From an uncultured Bacteriovorax sp. (lineage in GTDB: Bacteria; Bdellovibrionota; Bacteriovoracia; Bacteriovoracales; Bacteriovoracaceae), in NCBI GenBank assembly GCA_946480715.1, contig CAMLKK010000002.1, positions 124,001 through 188,000 on the forward strand: DNA of 64,000 bases. Direction: 5' to 3'. Position numbers and translations under genes: made by a program. Positions within the stretch are counted from its first letter, which is position 1. Each line of letters begins with the position of its first letter. Below are positions 42,686 to 51,174 of this stretch, piece by piece. The notes below the pieces were generated by a model. It worked only from the letters and a program-made list of their open reading frames with translations. It was not told where the DNA came from and searched no databases.

Positions 42686-43237
42686 ATGAACATGAAAGTT
42701 CTTTGTGGTCTGATCTTGATTCTTTCAACAACAACTCTTTTCGCTTGGGAAGCTCCTGAGACATTGGAGAATGCTTGTTACGAAGGATGCACTGAAACTC
42801 AAGAGCGCATCTATTCGGAGTTTAACAGTCTGCAAACAGCTCCTGCATTTATTCCTGGAATGTATTCGGGCGAATGTTACCATCAGTCTCCATCGCTTGA
42901 TCCTGATACAACTCATTACATTGGACTCCTTTTAAATAGAGATGCAAAAGGCGCTTACATGTCTCCGGTTCTTCAATATTTCGGAGAGGGAAACAGCATG
43001 TCTGATTGGTCACTGGAAACAGCTCTGCTGGAAATGTCGCCTGATTGGATTGAAGCGGGAAGAATGACGATTCATAAAACTTCTGCGACTGCTGCTGTGT
43101 TAGACAATGAAGGTTACCCGGCAATGGTCTATTGGGCGCGCCAGAATCTTGAAACAAAAAATATTTCTTTTATTGCGTGGTTGAGATCTTCAATTGCGTT
43201 TTGTGAATTAAAACCTAACTCTAACGGACTTCCTTAA
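42686..43237 (+). CDS. secreted protein of unknown function
   Basis: A 183-residue protein with signal peptide MNMKVLCGLILILSTTTLFA. The mature part has Cys residues in ENACYEGCTETQ, SGECYHQ and AFCEL, likely two disulfides, and is Tyr/Trp-rich. No family recognised. GGAG precedes the ATG. It lies 2 nt ahead of the PQQ-type dehydrogenase gene, so it may be an accessory protein of that enzyme. Confidence 0.75.
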   Translation: MNMKVLCGLILILSTTTLFAWEAPETLENACYEGCTETQERIYSEFNSLQTAPAFIPGMYSGECYHQSPSLDPDTTHYIGLLLNRDAKGAYMSPVLQYFGEGNSMSDWSLETALLEMSPDWIEAGRMTIHKTSATAAVLDNEGYPAMVYWARQNLETKNISFIAWLRSSIAFCELKPNSNGLP

Positions 43238-43239
43238 CA

Positions 43240-44295
43240 ATGAAATACCTTCTCCTTACAATTCTTTTTCTATCATCTGCTTTTGCTCGCGACTCTTATG
43301 AGATCAATGGACAAAAATATAAAATGGAAAAAATATTTGAAGGCGAAGAAGTCATTTGGGGAATGGATTTTATTTCTAAGAATGAGCTTGTTTTCACAGA
43401 AAGAAGCGGCAAATTCAAACATCTGGATTTAACGACAAAAAAAGTTTCAGAGATCGCCGGTGCACCAAAAGTGTATGCAGAAGATCAAGGCGGTCTATTA
43501 GATGTGTTTTACGATTCTAAAATGGGAACGCTCTATCTCACTTATTCAGATCCTGATGCTCCCAATCCAACGACGTCACTTTTTAAAGGAAAGTTAACGG
43601 CCGATAAAAAAGCCATTCAAGGTGCACGTATATTTCAGGCCCAGGCCTTTGAAAAAGGCGGTATTCACTTTGGTTCGCGTGTTGTGATTGATGATAAGGG
43701 ATTTCTTTTTATGAGTGTCGGAGAACGCAATAAAAGGGATCAGGCTCAGCTTCTCACAAACCATCAGGGTAAAATTTTAAGATTAGATCGTGATGGAAAA
43801 GTCCCTCCAGGAAATCCTTTTATTGGGTACAAGGATGCTCTTCCGGAAATATGGAGTTATGGTCATCGCAATCCCCAAGGACTTACCATTTCACCTAGTG
43901 GGCAACTTTTAAATGCAGAGTTCGGGCCCCGCGGAGGAGATGAAATCAATCTAGTTGAAAAAGGCGCAAATTACGGCTGGCCGGTCATCACCTATGGACG
44001 TGAATATTACGGTCCAAAAATTGGTACGACTGCTAAAGAAGGTCTCAAACAACCTCTCATGCATTGGGTTCCAAGCATCAACCCTTCGGGGATTTCATTT
44101 TATAAAGGTGATCTTTACTTGGCCTGCTTGGACAACCATATCCGCAGAATCGTGTTGAAAGGGACTAACAAAGTTAGTGAAGAAAAAATCATAGATGATT
44201 TAGGGGAGAGATTCAGGCAAGTAAAAGCTGGTCCCGATGAGGCCCTCTATCTCTCTACTGATAGCGGCAAAATCTATAAACTATCCTCGAAGTAA
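43240..44295 (+). CDS. PQQ-dependent aldose sugar dehydrogenase (YliI-like), periplasmic
   Basis: A 351-residue six-bladed propeller enzyme with a signal peptide (LLLTILFLSSAFA). Motifs: IWGMDFISKNELVFTERSGK, HFGSRVVIDDKGFLFMSVGERNKRDQAQ, GKILRLDRDGKVPPGNPF, EIWSYGHRNPQGL and GPRGGDEINLVEKGANYGWPVITYG, the classic soluble glucose/aldose dehydrogenase set that holds PQQ and Ca2+. It oxidises aldose sugars if PQQ is available; no PQQ synthesis genes are seen here. Confidence 0.9.
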   Translation: MKYLLLTILFLSSAFARDSYEINGQKYKMEKIFEGEEVIWGMDFISKNELVFTERSGKFKHLDLTTKKVSEIAGAPKVYAEDQGGLLDVFYDSKMGTLYLTYSDPDAPNPTTSLFKGKLTADKKAIQGARIFQAQAFEKGGIHFGSRVVIDDKGFLFMSVGERNKRDQAQLLTNHQGKILRLDRDGKVPPGNPFIGYKDALPEIWSYGHRNPQGLTISPSGQLLNAEFGPRGGDEINLVEKGANYGWPVITYGREYYGPKIGTTAKEGLKQPLMHWVPSINPSGISFYKGDLYLACLDNHIRRIVLKGTNKVSEEKIIDDLGERFRQVKAGPDEALYLSTDSGKIYKLSSK

Positions 44296-44332
44296 CCATC
44301 TTACTCGGATACTACCTGGCCTAGTCAATCCT

Positions 44333-44356
44333 TATACTCTCATGACAAAGTCATGA
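44333..44356 (+). promoter_or_regulatory. -10 box and perfect palindrome upstream of the ovoA-like operon
   Basis: TATACT (44333-44338) is followed directly by TCATGAC-AAA-GTCATGA (44340-44356), a perfect inverted repeat with seven-base arms. The predicted transcription start falls inside the repeat, the usual place for a repressor operator. The operon ATG is at 44408, with GAGG 6 nt ahead. Confidence 0.45.
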
Positions 44357-44407
44357 AAAAGGTGAATCATAAGAGGGCATCATTTTTTTGCTTTCTTGAG
44401 GTTTATT

Positions 44408-47400
44408 ATGAGTGTGACGATTACTCGAAATCCGAATCTATCTTTGGCCCCAAATCCTGTTCAATATGATCACCAGTTAAAAAAAGTTTTTGGTGATTCA
44501 TGGTGGACCGGACTCGCGCCAGAAAAGTGTGCAGGCTTTGATAAAGAACGTCAGTGTTTAACAGCATTGCCACTGCTTAATCTAGAAATTTGTTCGCGTG
44601 AAGACATTCTCGCTTATTTCAATAATTCATGGACTCTCACTGAACTTCTTTTTCAATCACTCAAAGTAGAAGAAGCTTATAAGCGCCCTCCTTATCATGA
44701 ACTAAGACACCCGCTGATTTTTTATTATGGTCATCCGGCCGTTCTTTATTTGAATAAATTGCGAGTGGCAGGGCTTCGCAAAGATCCCGTTAACATCTAT
44801 CTCGAAAAAGTTCTAGAAACGGGTGTTGATGAAATGAGCTGGGATGACATGTCCAAAAACGAAATGGACTGGCCGTCAGTTCGCGCGGTTCATGAATACC
44901 GCAAACAAGTTTACGATATCGTTGTTGATGTTATTAAAAATCATCCTGACTTAGCAAAACCTGGAAAGTTTCTGAAGAACTCACCGTGGTGGTCGTTGTG
45001 GATGGGAATGGAGCACGAAAAGATTCACTTTGAAACATCAAGTGTTCTCATGCGCGAATTGCCAGTTGAATATCTAGAAACACCAAAATACTGGGTTCCT
45101 CTTCATCCAACTGCGAATGAAACAACTTTTAAAGAAATTTCGAACGCATGGAAAAAAGCTTCAGCAAAAAAAGTAAAAATTGGAAAACCTGATCATACAC
45201 CATCGTTTGGTTGGGACAACGAATATGGCGAACGTACAGTTGACGTAAAAGAATTCCAATATAGCTCTCATCAAATCACCAATCGTGAATACTACGATTT
45301 CGTCGCAAGCGGCGGATACATTCAGGACAAATATTGGCTGCCGGAAGGAAAAGAGTGGAGACGTTTCAGGAACACAAAGCGTCCTACATTTTGGGTAGCA
45401 ACGGGGCCGGAAGGCTCGCATGAATATTCTCTTCGCACACTCTTTACAATTATTCCAATGCCGTGGTCGTGGCCGGCCGAAGTTAATTATCACGAAGCTC
45501 AGGCCTATATTCGTTGGAAAGAAGAAAAAGACAACAGTTCATTAAAATATCGTTTGCTCACAGAAGCGGAGTTTGTTTCGTTAACAGACGCGAAAGCTGA
45601 TCCTGTTCTTCAAAAGAAAACTTATCAAGGCGATACGTTAGCTCAAAAAAATCTTGAAGAAATGTATGCAGCTAATTTTAATTTTCTCTGGTCTTCACCA
45701 AAAAATGCGAATGAAGAGCTCTACGGAAACACTTGGCACTGGCTGGAAGATCAATTCAATCCACTTGATGGGTTTTCAGTTCATCCTTACTATGATGATT
45801 TCTCGACGCCTTGTTTTGATGGAAAACATCAAATGATTCGAGGTGGATCTTTTATGAGTTGTGGACACGAAGCCAGCACCTTTGCTCGTTTTCATTTTCG
45901 TCCTCACTTCTATCAGCACTCTGGATTCAGAATCGCAGCTTCGCTAGATGGTTCTCCTGATAATGGTGCCTGTTTGCTTCTCAAGTCGAAAGACTATATT
46001 CACTCACGCAGAAGAAACGTGCTCGATCAGATGGAAGGCAAGAGTGATTGGTGGAAAAAAATTGACCAGCCGCTGGAAATGAATGATGAAGAAATGCAGG
46101 AGATTTTTGATCAAACTGCAAATGAAGTTTTAAAATACATGAAAGCTATGCCGACCAAATCTCCAATGGGAGAAGCGCATGATCCCGCAACAAATGGTTT
46201 AAAGAAAAATTTCACGCTTCCATATCAAACGACAAAAAATTTTCCGGCGCGTGCGGAAAATTATGCAGACCTATTGAAAACAGTTGTTCAAGATCTTGCA
46301 CCTTATTCACAAATTCCAGGTCATCCTGGATTTGCGGCGTATGTTGCTGGAGCAGGAAACTTTATTTCTAATACAGCTCAACTAATCGCTCAAACATTAA
46401 ATCCATTCACCGGCCACTACATGATGGCGCCAGGTTTAGTAACGCTTGAAATGGAAGTTATTAAATGGTTTCAGACGTTAGTCGGTTACGATGATCAAAC
46501 GTCACAAGGTTTTCTCACTTCAGGAAGTTCGCTGGCCACTCTTAGTGCTCTTTCTATGGCCCGTAAAGAGAAAGTTGAAGGACATGATTATTCTAAAGTA
46601 ACGGGATATACATCGGCCGATTCCCATCACTGTATTGCTAAAGCGTGGGTGACATTAGGATTTAAAAAAGAAAACTTAAGATTGATCGAGACAAAAAATT
46701 TCAAGCTGAATCCAGTCCTTCTCAAAGAAAAAATTGAAGAAGATAAAGCTCGCGGCTTCAAACCATTCTTGATGGTGGCCACTCTAGGATCGACAAAAAC
46801 GGGATGTATTGATCCAGTTCAAGACATGGTTGAACTCGCAAAAACACACGGTATGTGGCTGCATGCTGACGGCGCATACGGAGCTCTTTTCATGCTTACT
46901 GAAAAAGGAAAAGAGTTGCTCAAAGGTATCGATGCAGCAGATTCAATTGCGCTTGATCCCCATAAGGCACTTTCGATTCCTTATGGAACGGGATGTTTGC
47001 TAGTAAAAAATAAAGACCACATGTTGTTTGATTACCTTTCTGATGATTCTTACATGCCACCTCGTCCAACTCACGAAGTGGATTACGCTGACATTTCACC
47101 GGAACTGTCGCGGGATTTCAGAGGACTTCGCATCTGGCTTCCACTTAAAACTTTTGGTGTAGCTCCTTTCCAGCTGAACTTGGAGGAGAAATTGAAACTC
47201 GCTGAATGGTTAAGTGGAGAGTTAAACAGCATTAAAAAATTGGAAGTGATCTCGCAACCAGAACTTTCGATACTCACATTCGCTCATAAAGATGGAGATC
47301 AAAAAACATTGGAACTTCTCACAAAAATAAATGAGAAGGGGACATTGTTTCTTTCGTCTTGTCAGTTGAATGGCAAAGTGGCGATTCGCTTCTGTTTACT

Positions 47401-47464
47401 AGGCTTCAGATTGCACTTTGATCGTTTGGAAAAAGCGATCAAAGAATTGAAGGAAATGGTTTAA
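44408..47464 (+). CDS. ovoA: OvoA/EgtB-type sulfoxide synthase fused to a PLP-dependent decarboxylase
   Basis: A 1018-residue fusion. Residues 1-210 form the DinB-like iron half, with likely ligands His109 (FYYGHP) and His203/His207 (MEHEKIHFETSSVL). Residues about 265-515 form the FGE-sulfatase half (RGGSFMSCGHEASTFARFHFRPHFY). The wording matches OvoA, which joins cysteine to histidine C5 as a sulfoxide. OvoA's usual methyltransferase domain is absent. Instead residues about 585-1018 are a group II PLP decarboxylase: TSGSSLATLSAL, SADSHHC, HADGAYGALF (Asp821) and the PLP lysine DPHKA (Lys853). The next gene is a class V PLP lyase. Start 44408 is fixed by GAGG. Predicted product: a decarboxylated 5-thiohistidine (inference). 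Confidence 0.85.
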   Translation: MSVTITRNPNLSLAPNPVQYDHQLKKVFGDSWWTGLAPEKCAGFDKERQCLTALPLLNLEICSREDILAYFNNSWTLTELLFQSLKVEEAYKRPPYHELRHPLIFYYGHPAVLYLNKLRVAGLRKDPVNIYLEKVLETGVDEMSWDDMSKNEMDWPSVRAVHEYRKQVYDIVVDVIKNHPDLAKPGKFLKNSPWWSLWMGMEHEKIHFETSSVLMRELPVEYLETPKYWVPLHPTANETTFKEISNAWKKASAKKVKIGKPDHTPSFGWDNEYGERTVDVKEFQYSSHQITNREYYDFVASGGYIQDKYWLPEGKEWRRFRNTKRPTFWVATGPEGSHEYSLRTLFTIIPMPWSWPAEVNYHEAQAYIRWKEEKDNSSLKYRLLTEAEFVSLTDAKADPVLQKKTYQGDTLAQKNLEEMYAANFNFLWSSPKNANEELYGNTWHWLEDQFNPLDGFSVHPYYDDFSTPCFDGKHQMIRGGSFMSCGHEASTFARFHFRPHFYQHSGFRIAASLDGSPDNGACLLLKSKDYIHSRRRNVLDQMEGKSDWWKKIDQPLEMNDEEMQEIFDQTANEVLKYMKAMPTKSPMGEAHDPATNGLKKNFTLPYQTTKNFPARAENYADLLKTVVQDLAPYSQIPGHPGFAAYVAGAGNFISNTAQLIAQTLNPFTGHYMMAPGLVTLEMEVIKWFQTLVGYDDQTSQGFLTSGSSLATLSALSMARKEKVEGHDYSKVTGYTSADSHHCIAKAWVTLGFKKENLRLIETKNFKLNPVLLKEKIEEDKARGFKPFLMVATLGSTKTGCIDPVQDMVELAKTHGMWLHADGAYGALFMLTEKGKELLKGIDAADSIALDPHKALSIPYGTGCLLVKNKDHMLFDYLSDDSYMPPRPTHEVDYADISPELSRDFRGLRIWLPLKTFGVAPFQLNLEEKLKLAEWLSGELNSIKKLEVISQPELSILTFAHKDGDQKTLELLTKINEKGTLFLSSCQLNGKVAIRFCLLGFRLHFDRLEKAIKELKEMV

Positions 47465-48576
47465 TGTCGATCCAGGATTTTAAAAATCAATTTTTCCACA
47501 GTGAAAAGCTGCATTTTAATAATGGAGGACTTGCACCCATTACCAAAGCGGCGAGTGAGAAAATAAAATATTGGGGCGAACGATTTTATCAGGAAGGTTT
47601 TTACACCGATCATGATTACATGGCCGATGTTCTTCATGCTCGAATGCAACTTTCAAAGCTTATTGATTGCTCTCATGAAGAAATTGCATTCTTTCAAAGT
47701 ACGGCATCTGGTGTTTCTCAACTCGCTTTTAATTATCCACTCACGACAGGTGATGAAATCATCATGTGGGCGCAAGAATATGCTTCTCATCTATACCCGT
47801 GGCAGGAAGCTGCAAAACGTTCAGGGGCAACACTCAAGCTGATTGATTCTCCTGAAGACCTCTCAACTCCAGTTGATCTCATCTTAGAGGCCGTTACTCC
47901 TCAAACAAAAGTAATCGCCATATCTTGGGTCCAATTTCAAACTGGTGCCAAAACCGATTTGGAAAAGCTTGGAGCAATAACTCGCGAAAAAAATATTTTT
48001 CTTTTCGTCGACATTATTCAAGGTCTAGGCCTTCATCCATTTTCAATGAAGAAGTGGGGAGTTGATGCAGTTGCAGGTGGAAGCCATAAATGGCTTTTTT
48101 CTCCAGTGGGTGTTGGCTATCTCGCTTTAGACATGAAACACATCTCACTTATTCGTCCGCATAATGTAGGCGCCTATACTTTTGGAACGTGCGATGATCC
48201 AACAGATCTCATCTGCATGCCGAAAAAAAACGCTTTTAAATTTGAAGCGGGCTCAAAACAAGTTTTAGAAATAACGGCCCTTGGAGCAAGTCTCGAATTG
48301 ATTTTAAAAACAAGCGTGCCGGTCATCGAAAAAGAAACGTTAAGACTAGCTTCGCTCTTAAGACATGGACTCGAAAAAAAAGGTTACAAAGTTCATTCGC
48401 CTTATGAAAGTTCAAATCATCAATCAGCAATGGTTAATTTTATACCTAAGGCCGACACTGCAGACAAATTGCGAGCACTTCCTTGCAACTTTGCTCTTCG
48501 TGGTCCTGGATTACGCCTGACTCCTGCAGCATTCTGCACAGACGATCAAATAACTCGCATATTAAGCGTCCTTTAA
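47464..48576 (+). CDS. class V aminotransferase-fold C-S lyase (EgtE/OvoB-like)
   Basis: A 370-residue PLP enzyme of the NifS/Csd/EgtE group: FNNGGLAPITKAA, FFQSTASGVSQLAFNYPL, ISWVQFQTGAKTDLEKLG, Asp183 in FVDIIQGLG and the PLP lysine Lys209 in AGGSHKWLFSPVGVG. No catalytic-loop Cys of a desulfurase is evident. ATG overlaps the fusion-gene stop (TAATG). Cleavage of the histidylcysteine sulfoxide to 5-thiohistidine is the natural role here, as for EgtE and OvoB in ergothioneine and ovothiol synthesis. Confidence 0.83.
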   Translation: MSIQDFKNQFFHSEKLHFNNGGLAPITKAASEKIKYWGERFYQEGFYTDHDYMADVLHARMQLSKLIDCSHEEIAFFQSTASGVSQLAFNYPLTTGDEIIMWAQEYASHLYPWQEAAKRSGATLKLIDSPEDLSTPVDLILEAVTPQTKVIAISWVQFQTGAKTDLEKLGAITREKNIFLFVDIIQGLGLHPFSMKKWGVDAVAGGSHKWLFSPVGVGYLALDMKHISLIRPHNVGAYTFGTCDDPTDLICMPKKNAFKFEAGSKQVLEITALGASLELILKTSVPVIEKETLRLASLLRHGLEKKGYKVHSPYESSNHQSAMVNFIPKADTADKLRALPCNFALRGPGLRLTPAAFCTDDQITRILSVL

Positions 48577-48606
48577 TTTTTTTCTAATCTGGCCTATCAT
48601 TAAAGA

Positions 48607-49551
48607 ATGAAGGCCAGTGAAATTCTTTCCCGAGATGAAATTCAAGACCTGATGCAAACTTCGGACGCACGAGGTTTTCTTGCCCTATGTACGACGTGGG
48701 GAATGATTGCGGGATCTTTTATTCTCGTAGCAAAGTTTCCTGCATGGTGGAGCTATTTCATTGCTCTCATCATTCTTGGCGGACGTCATCTCGCTCTTGC
48801 CATACTCATGCACGATGCTGCTCACTATTCATTATTTAAAACAAAATGGATGAACGATTTTTTTGGATCTTGGTTTGCGGCCTATCCAACTTGGCAACAT
48901 TTAGGACGTTATCGACCTCATCATCTCAAACATCATAAATTTGCCGGAAGTAGTGAAGATCCGGATCTTGATTTGGTGGAAAATTTTCCACTCCCTAAAA
49001 AATCATTAATAAGAAAATTCATCCGTGATCTAACCGGTGTTACCGGCATTAAACGTGTCTTCGGCTTACTTCTCATGGATTTTGGTTTTATAGATTATAG
49101 CGTTTCTAGCCGCGTAGTGAGACTTCATCCTAAAGGTATAAAAACAATTTTGTTCAATGGTTTAAAAAATCTTCATGGAGTTGTTATTACCAACTTTGTC
49201 CTTTTTAGTTTTTTAAAACTCATGGGACACCCCTCACTTTATCTCTTGTGGATCATCTCTTATCTCACGACTTTTTCATTTTTTGTCCGCATTCGATCCA
49301 TTGCTGAACATGCTTGCACTGATATGGATCTCAATCCGCTCAGAAACACTCGCACGACATATGCTCCATTTCTCGCTCGAATTACTGTCGCACCTCATTT
49401 TGTGAATTATCATTTGGAGCATCATCTTCTCATGACAGTTCCTCATCAGAATTTTCGCAAAATGCATGAACTCCTCTTAAAGCGAGGAGTGTTTGATAAA
49501 GGATTTCTCTCACGTAGTTATACCGATGTTCTCAAGGAGTCAGTCATTTGA
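48607..49551 (+). CDS. membrane fatty-acid desaturase
   Basis: A 314-residue integral membrane di-iron desaturase with the three histidine boxes HDAAH (about 78), HHLKHHKFAG (about 105-112) and YHLEHHLL (about 265-270), and hydrophobic segments between them. It introduces a double bond into acyl chains (regioselectivity unknown). TATCAT ends 6 nt before the ATG and no Shine-Dalgarno is present, so it may have its own leaderless transcript. It overlaps the epimerase gene downstream by 4 nt. Confidence 0.88.
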   Translation: MKASEILSRDEIQDLMQTSDARGFLALCTTWGMIAGSFILVAKFPAWWSYFIALIILGGRHLALAILMHDAAHYSLFKTKWMNDFFGSWFAAYPTWQHLGRYRPHHLKHHKFAGSSEDPDLDLVENFPLPKKSLIRKFIRDLTGVTGIKRVFGLLLMDFGFIDYSVSSRVVRLHPKGIKTILFNGLKNLHGVVITNFVLFSFLKLMGHPSLYLLWIISYLTTFSFFVRIRSIAEHACTDMDLNPLRNTRTTYAPFLARITVAPHFVNYHLEHHLLMTVPHQNFRKMHELLLKRGVFDKGFLSRSYTDVLKESVI

Positions 49552-50417
49552 AAGCACTTGTTTTAGGCGGAAGCCGATATTTTGGCAGACATCTCATTGA
49601 TGAACTTTTGCATTCAAACTATCAAGTGTTCGTCGCGACGAGAGGTAATGTCGATTTTCCTCAAAAAAATAAAGTTCATTTTATTGAGGCCAATCGCGAA
49701 GTTCAAACTGATCTCGAAAAACTCGCAACACTTGGGCCGTTCGATATTATTTTTGATCAGATTTGCATGTCGGGAAGATCGGCGAACATGGCCCTCGAAG
49801 CCTTTAAACATTCATGCAAACGGTATGTTTTCACCAGCACGGGTTCAGTCTACGATGCCCAGATAGATGTTGAATTGAATGAAGAAAAATTCGATTTTAA
49901 AAATTATCCTCTCAATCTCACTGATACGAATCCTTACAATTATCAGGAGGCCAAAAGACAGGCCGAAGTTGTTTTTGGAAATCAGAAATATTTTGAAGCT
50001 GTTATGGTACGTTTTCCAATCGTGCTCGGTCTCGATGATTACACTGGACGACTGAAGTTTCATGTCGACAAAGTCAAAAAAGGTGAGGACATTTATTTTC
50101 CGAATTTAGAAATGAAGATGACTTTTGTTGATTCGAAAGAAGCCGGACAATTTTTAAAATTCATTGGGGAATCGACCTTTCAAGGTGCGATCAACTGTGC
50201 CAGCACTGGTTCGATTTCAATGAAAGACATCATGAAAATAATTGAAGAAAAAACTCACAAAAAGGCATTGTTAGTTAATAAGGAAAATGAAAAAAATCAT
50301 TCACCTTTTGGTTTTAATGAAGATTTTGTTCTCCCTAATTCAAAAGGAGCAAAATTAGGATTTCATTTTCTTGAATTAAAAGATTATTTACCGAATTTAA
50401 TCGAAGGATATCTTTGA
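49548..50417 (+). CDS. NAD-dependent epimerase/dehydratase (short-chain Rossmann) protein
   Basis: A 289-residue extended-SDR protein: LVLGGSRYFGRHLIDELL is the G-x-x-x-F-G nucleotide motif, CKRYVFTSTGSVYDA holds the Ser, and NPYNYQEAKRQAEVVF the Y-x-x-x-K. It resembles bacterial homologues of plant CSP41/mRNA-binding or sugar-nucleotide epimerases; the substrate is unknown. Translation starts at TTG 49548, with AAGGAG 8 nt ahead. The stop region overlaps convergent arfB by 21 nt. Confidence 0.85.
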   Translation: MKALVLGGSRYFGRHLIDELLHSNYQVFVATRGNVDFPQKNKVHFIEANREVQTDLEKLATLGPFDIIFDQICMSGRSANMALEAFKHSCKRYVFTSTGSVYDAQIDVELNEEKFDFKNYPLNLTDTNPYNYQEAKRQAEVVFGNQKYFEAVMVRFPIVLGLDDYTGRLKFHVDKVKKGEDIYFPNLEMKMTFVDSKEAGQFLKFIGESTFQGAINCASTGSISMKDIMKIIEEKTHKKALLVNKENEKNHSPFGFNEDFVLPNSKGAKLGFHFLELKDYLPNLIEGYL

Positions 50418-50804
50418 TCGGTTTTTCTTTTTTTCACCGTGTGCTTTTTTACCTTTAATTCTCTCTCGCACTGAACTTTTGGTAGGCTTAGTCGGTTTTC
50501 TGATTTTTGGTGGAGTAGCAACTGACTCAATCATTTCGTGAAGTTTGTTAACCACATCACTGATGTTTAAATGTTGGGTGCGAAAGGCCTGCGAAGTCAG
50601 AGTTAAAACTCCCTCTTCATTTAAACGTTTGCCATATTTTTCTATAAAGCGTTCACGTACAGCAGTTGGAAGACTTGGTGATAGCAAAGCATTCCACTTA
50701 AGCGTGGCCTTGGTATTTACTTTATTAACATTTTGTCCGCCAGTACCCGAACTTCTTGAAAAAGATAATTCATATTCTTCAGCGGGGATTTTTATCGATA
50801 TCAT
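50397..50804 (-). CDS. arfB: ribosome-rescue peptidyl-tRNA hydrolase ArfB
   Basis: A 135-residue class-I release-factor-like protein that frees stalled ribosomes. It has the catalytic GGQ in SRSSGTGGQNVNKVNTKATLKW and the Lys/Arg-rich tail PTKPTKSSVRERIKGKKAHGEKKKNR that enters the empty mRNA channel. Length matches Escherichia coli ArfB (140). ATG 50804 (MISIKIP) aligns with the family start. The frame continues to ATG 50852, which would overlap the divergent gene's start. No clear Shine-Dalgarno at either. Confidence 0.9.
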   Translation of the reverse strand: MISIKIPAEEYELSFSRSSGTGGQNVNKVNTKATLKWNALLSPSLPTAVRERFIEKYGKRLNEEGVLTLTSQAFRTQHLNISDVVNKLHEMIESVATPPKIRKPTKPTKSSVRERIKGKKAHGEKKKNRSKISFD

Positions 50805-50814
50805 CGAATTTAGG

Positions 50815-50844
50815 TTGCCACGCTTTTTCGGCTTTGGATAGACT
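50815..50844 (+). promoter_or_regulatory. sigma-70 promoter giving a leaderless mRNA for the gene at 50851
   Basis: TTGCCA (50815-50820), 18-nt spacer, TAGACT (50839-50844), 6 nt, ATG 50851. This promoter supports the small ORF at 50851 being a real gene. Confidence 0.55.
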
Positions 50845-50850
50845 TGTTCC

Positions 50851-51099
50851 ATGCAAGAACTAGAAGATCTTATTCTATCGACGCTGTCTTTTTATGAGCC
50901 CATGTCCTTTTCAAAAATTGTTTTTGATATGGACACTGAGGCCCTTAAACAATTTCCCAATTTTGATAAACCACAAATGCTTACGATCCTGAATTCCCTC
51001 GAAAAGAGAGGGCTTGTTAAGAGATTAGGAAGCGGGGAAGAGTTGCAATGGCAACGAATCCACAAAAAGCGCTCCTGGTTTAAACGCTTTTTTAGTTAA
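50851..51099 (+). CDS. small winged-helix-like protein of unknown function
   Basis: An 82-residue protein: LEDLILSTLSFYEPMSFSKIVFDMD, KPQMLTILNSLEKRGLVKRLG, then a basic tail (WQRIHKKRSWFKRFF). The middle resembles a helix-turn-helix with a wing (LxxLxxRGLVxRxG), so nucleic-acid binding is plausible. A leaderless promoter supports expression. No family recognised with certainty. Confidence 0.65.
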   Translation: MQELEDLILSTLSFYEPMSFSKIVFDMDTEALKQFPNFDKPQMLTILNSLEKRGLVKRLGSGEELQWQRIHKKRSWFKRFFS

Positions 51100-51174
51100 G
51101 ACCGTGTAAACTTCACCTGATTCCATCCTCATTCCATTGTCAGACAAACCGTTTTGGCCTAAATTCCACGGATT

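Noticed and set aside
45161..45493. 110-codon minus-strand ORF inside the ovoA-type gene
   Set aside because: Antisense shadow of a conserved coding region; Arg/Cys-rich nonsense composition.
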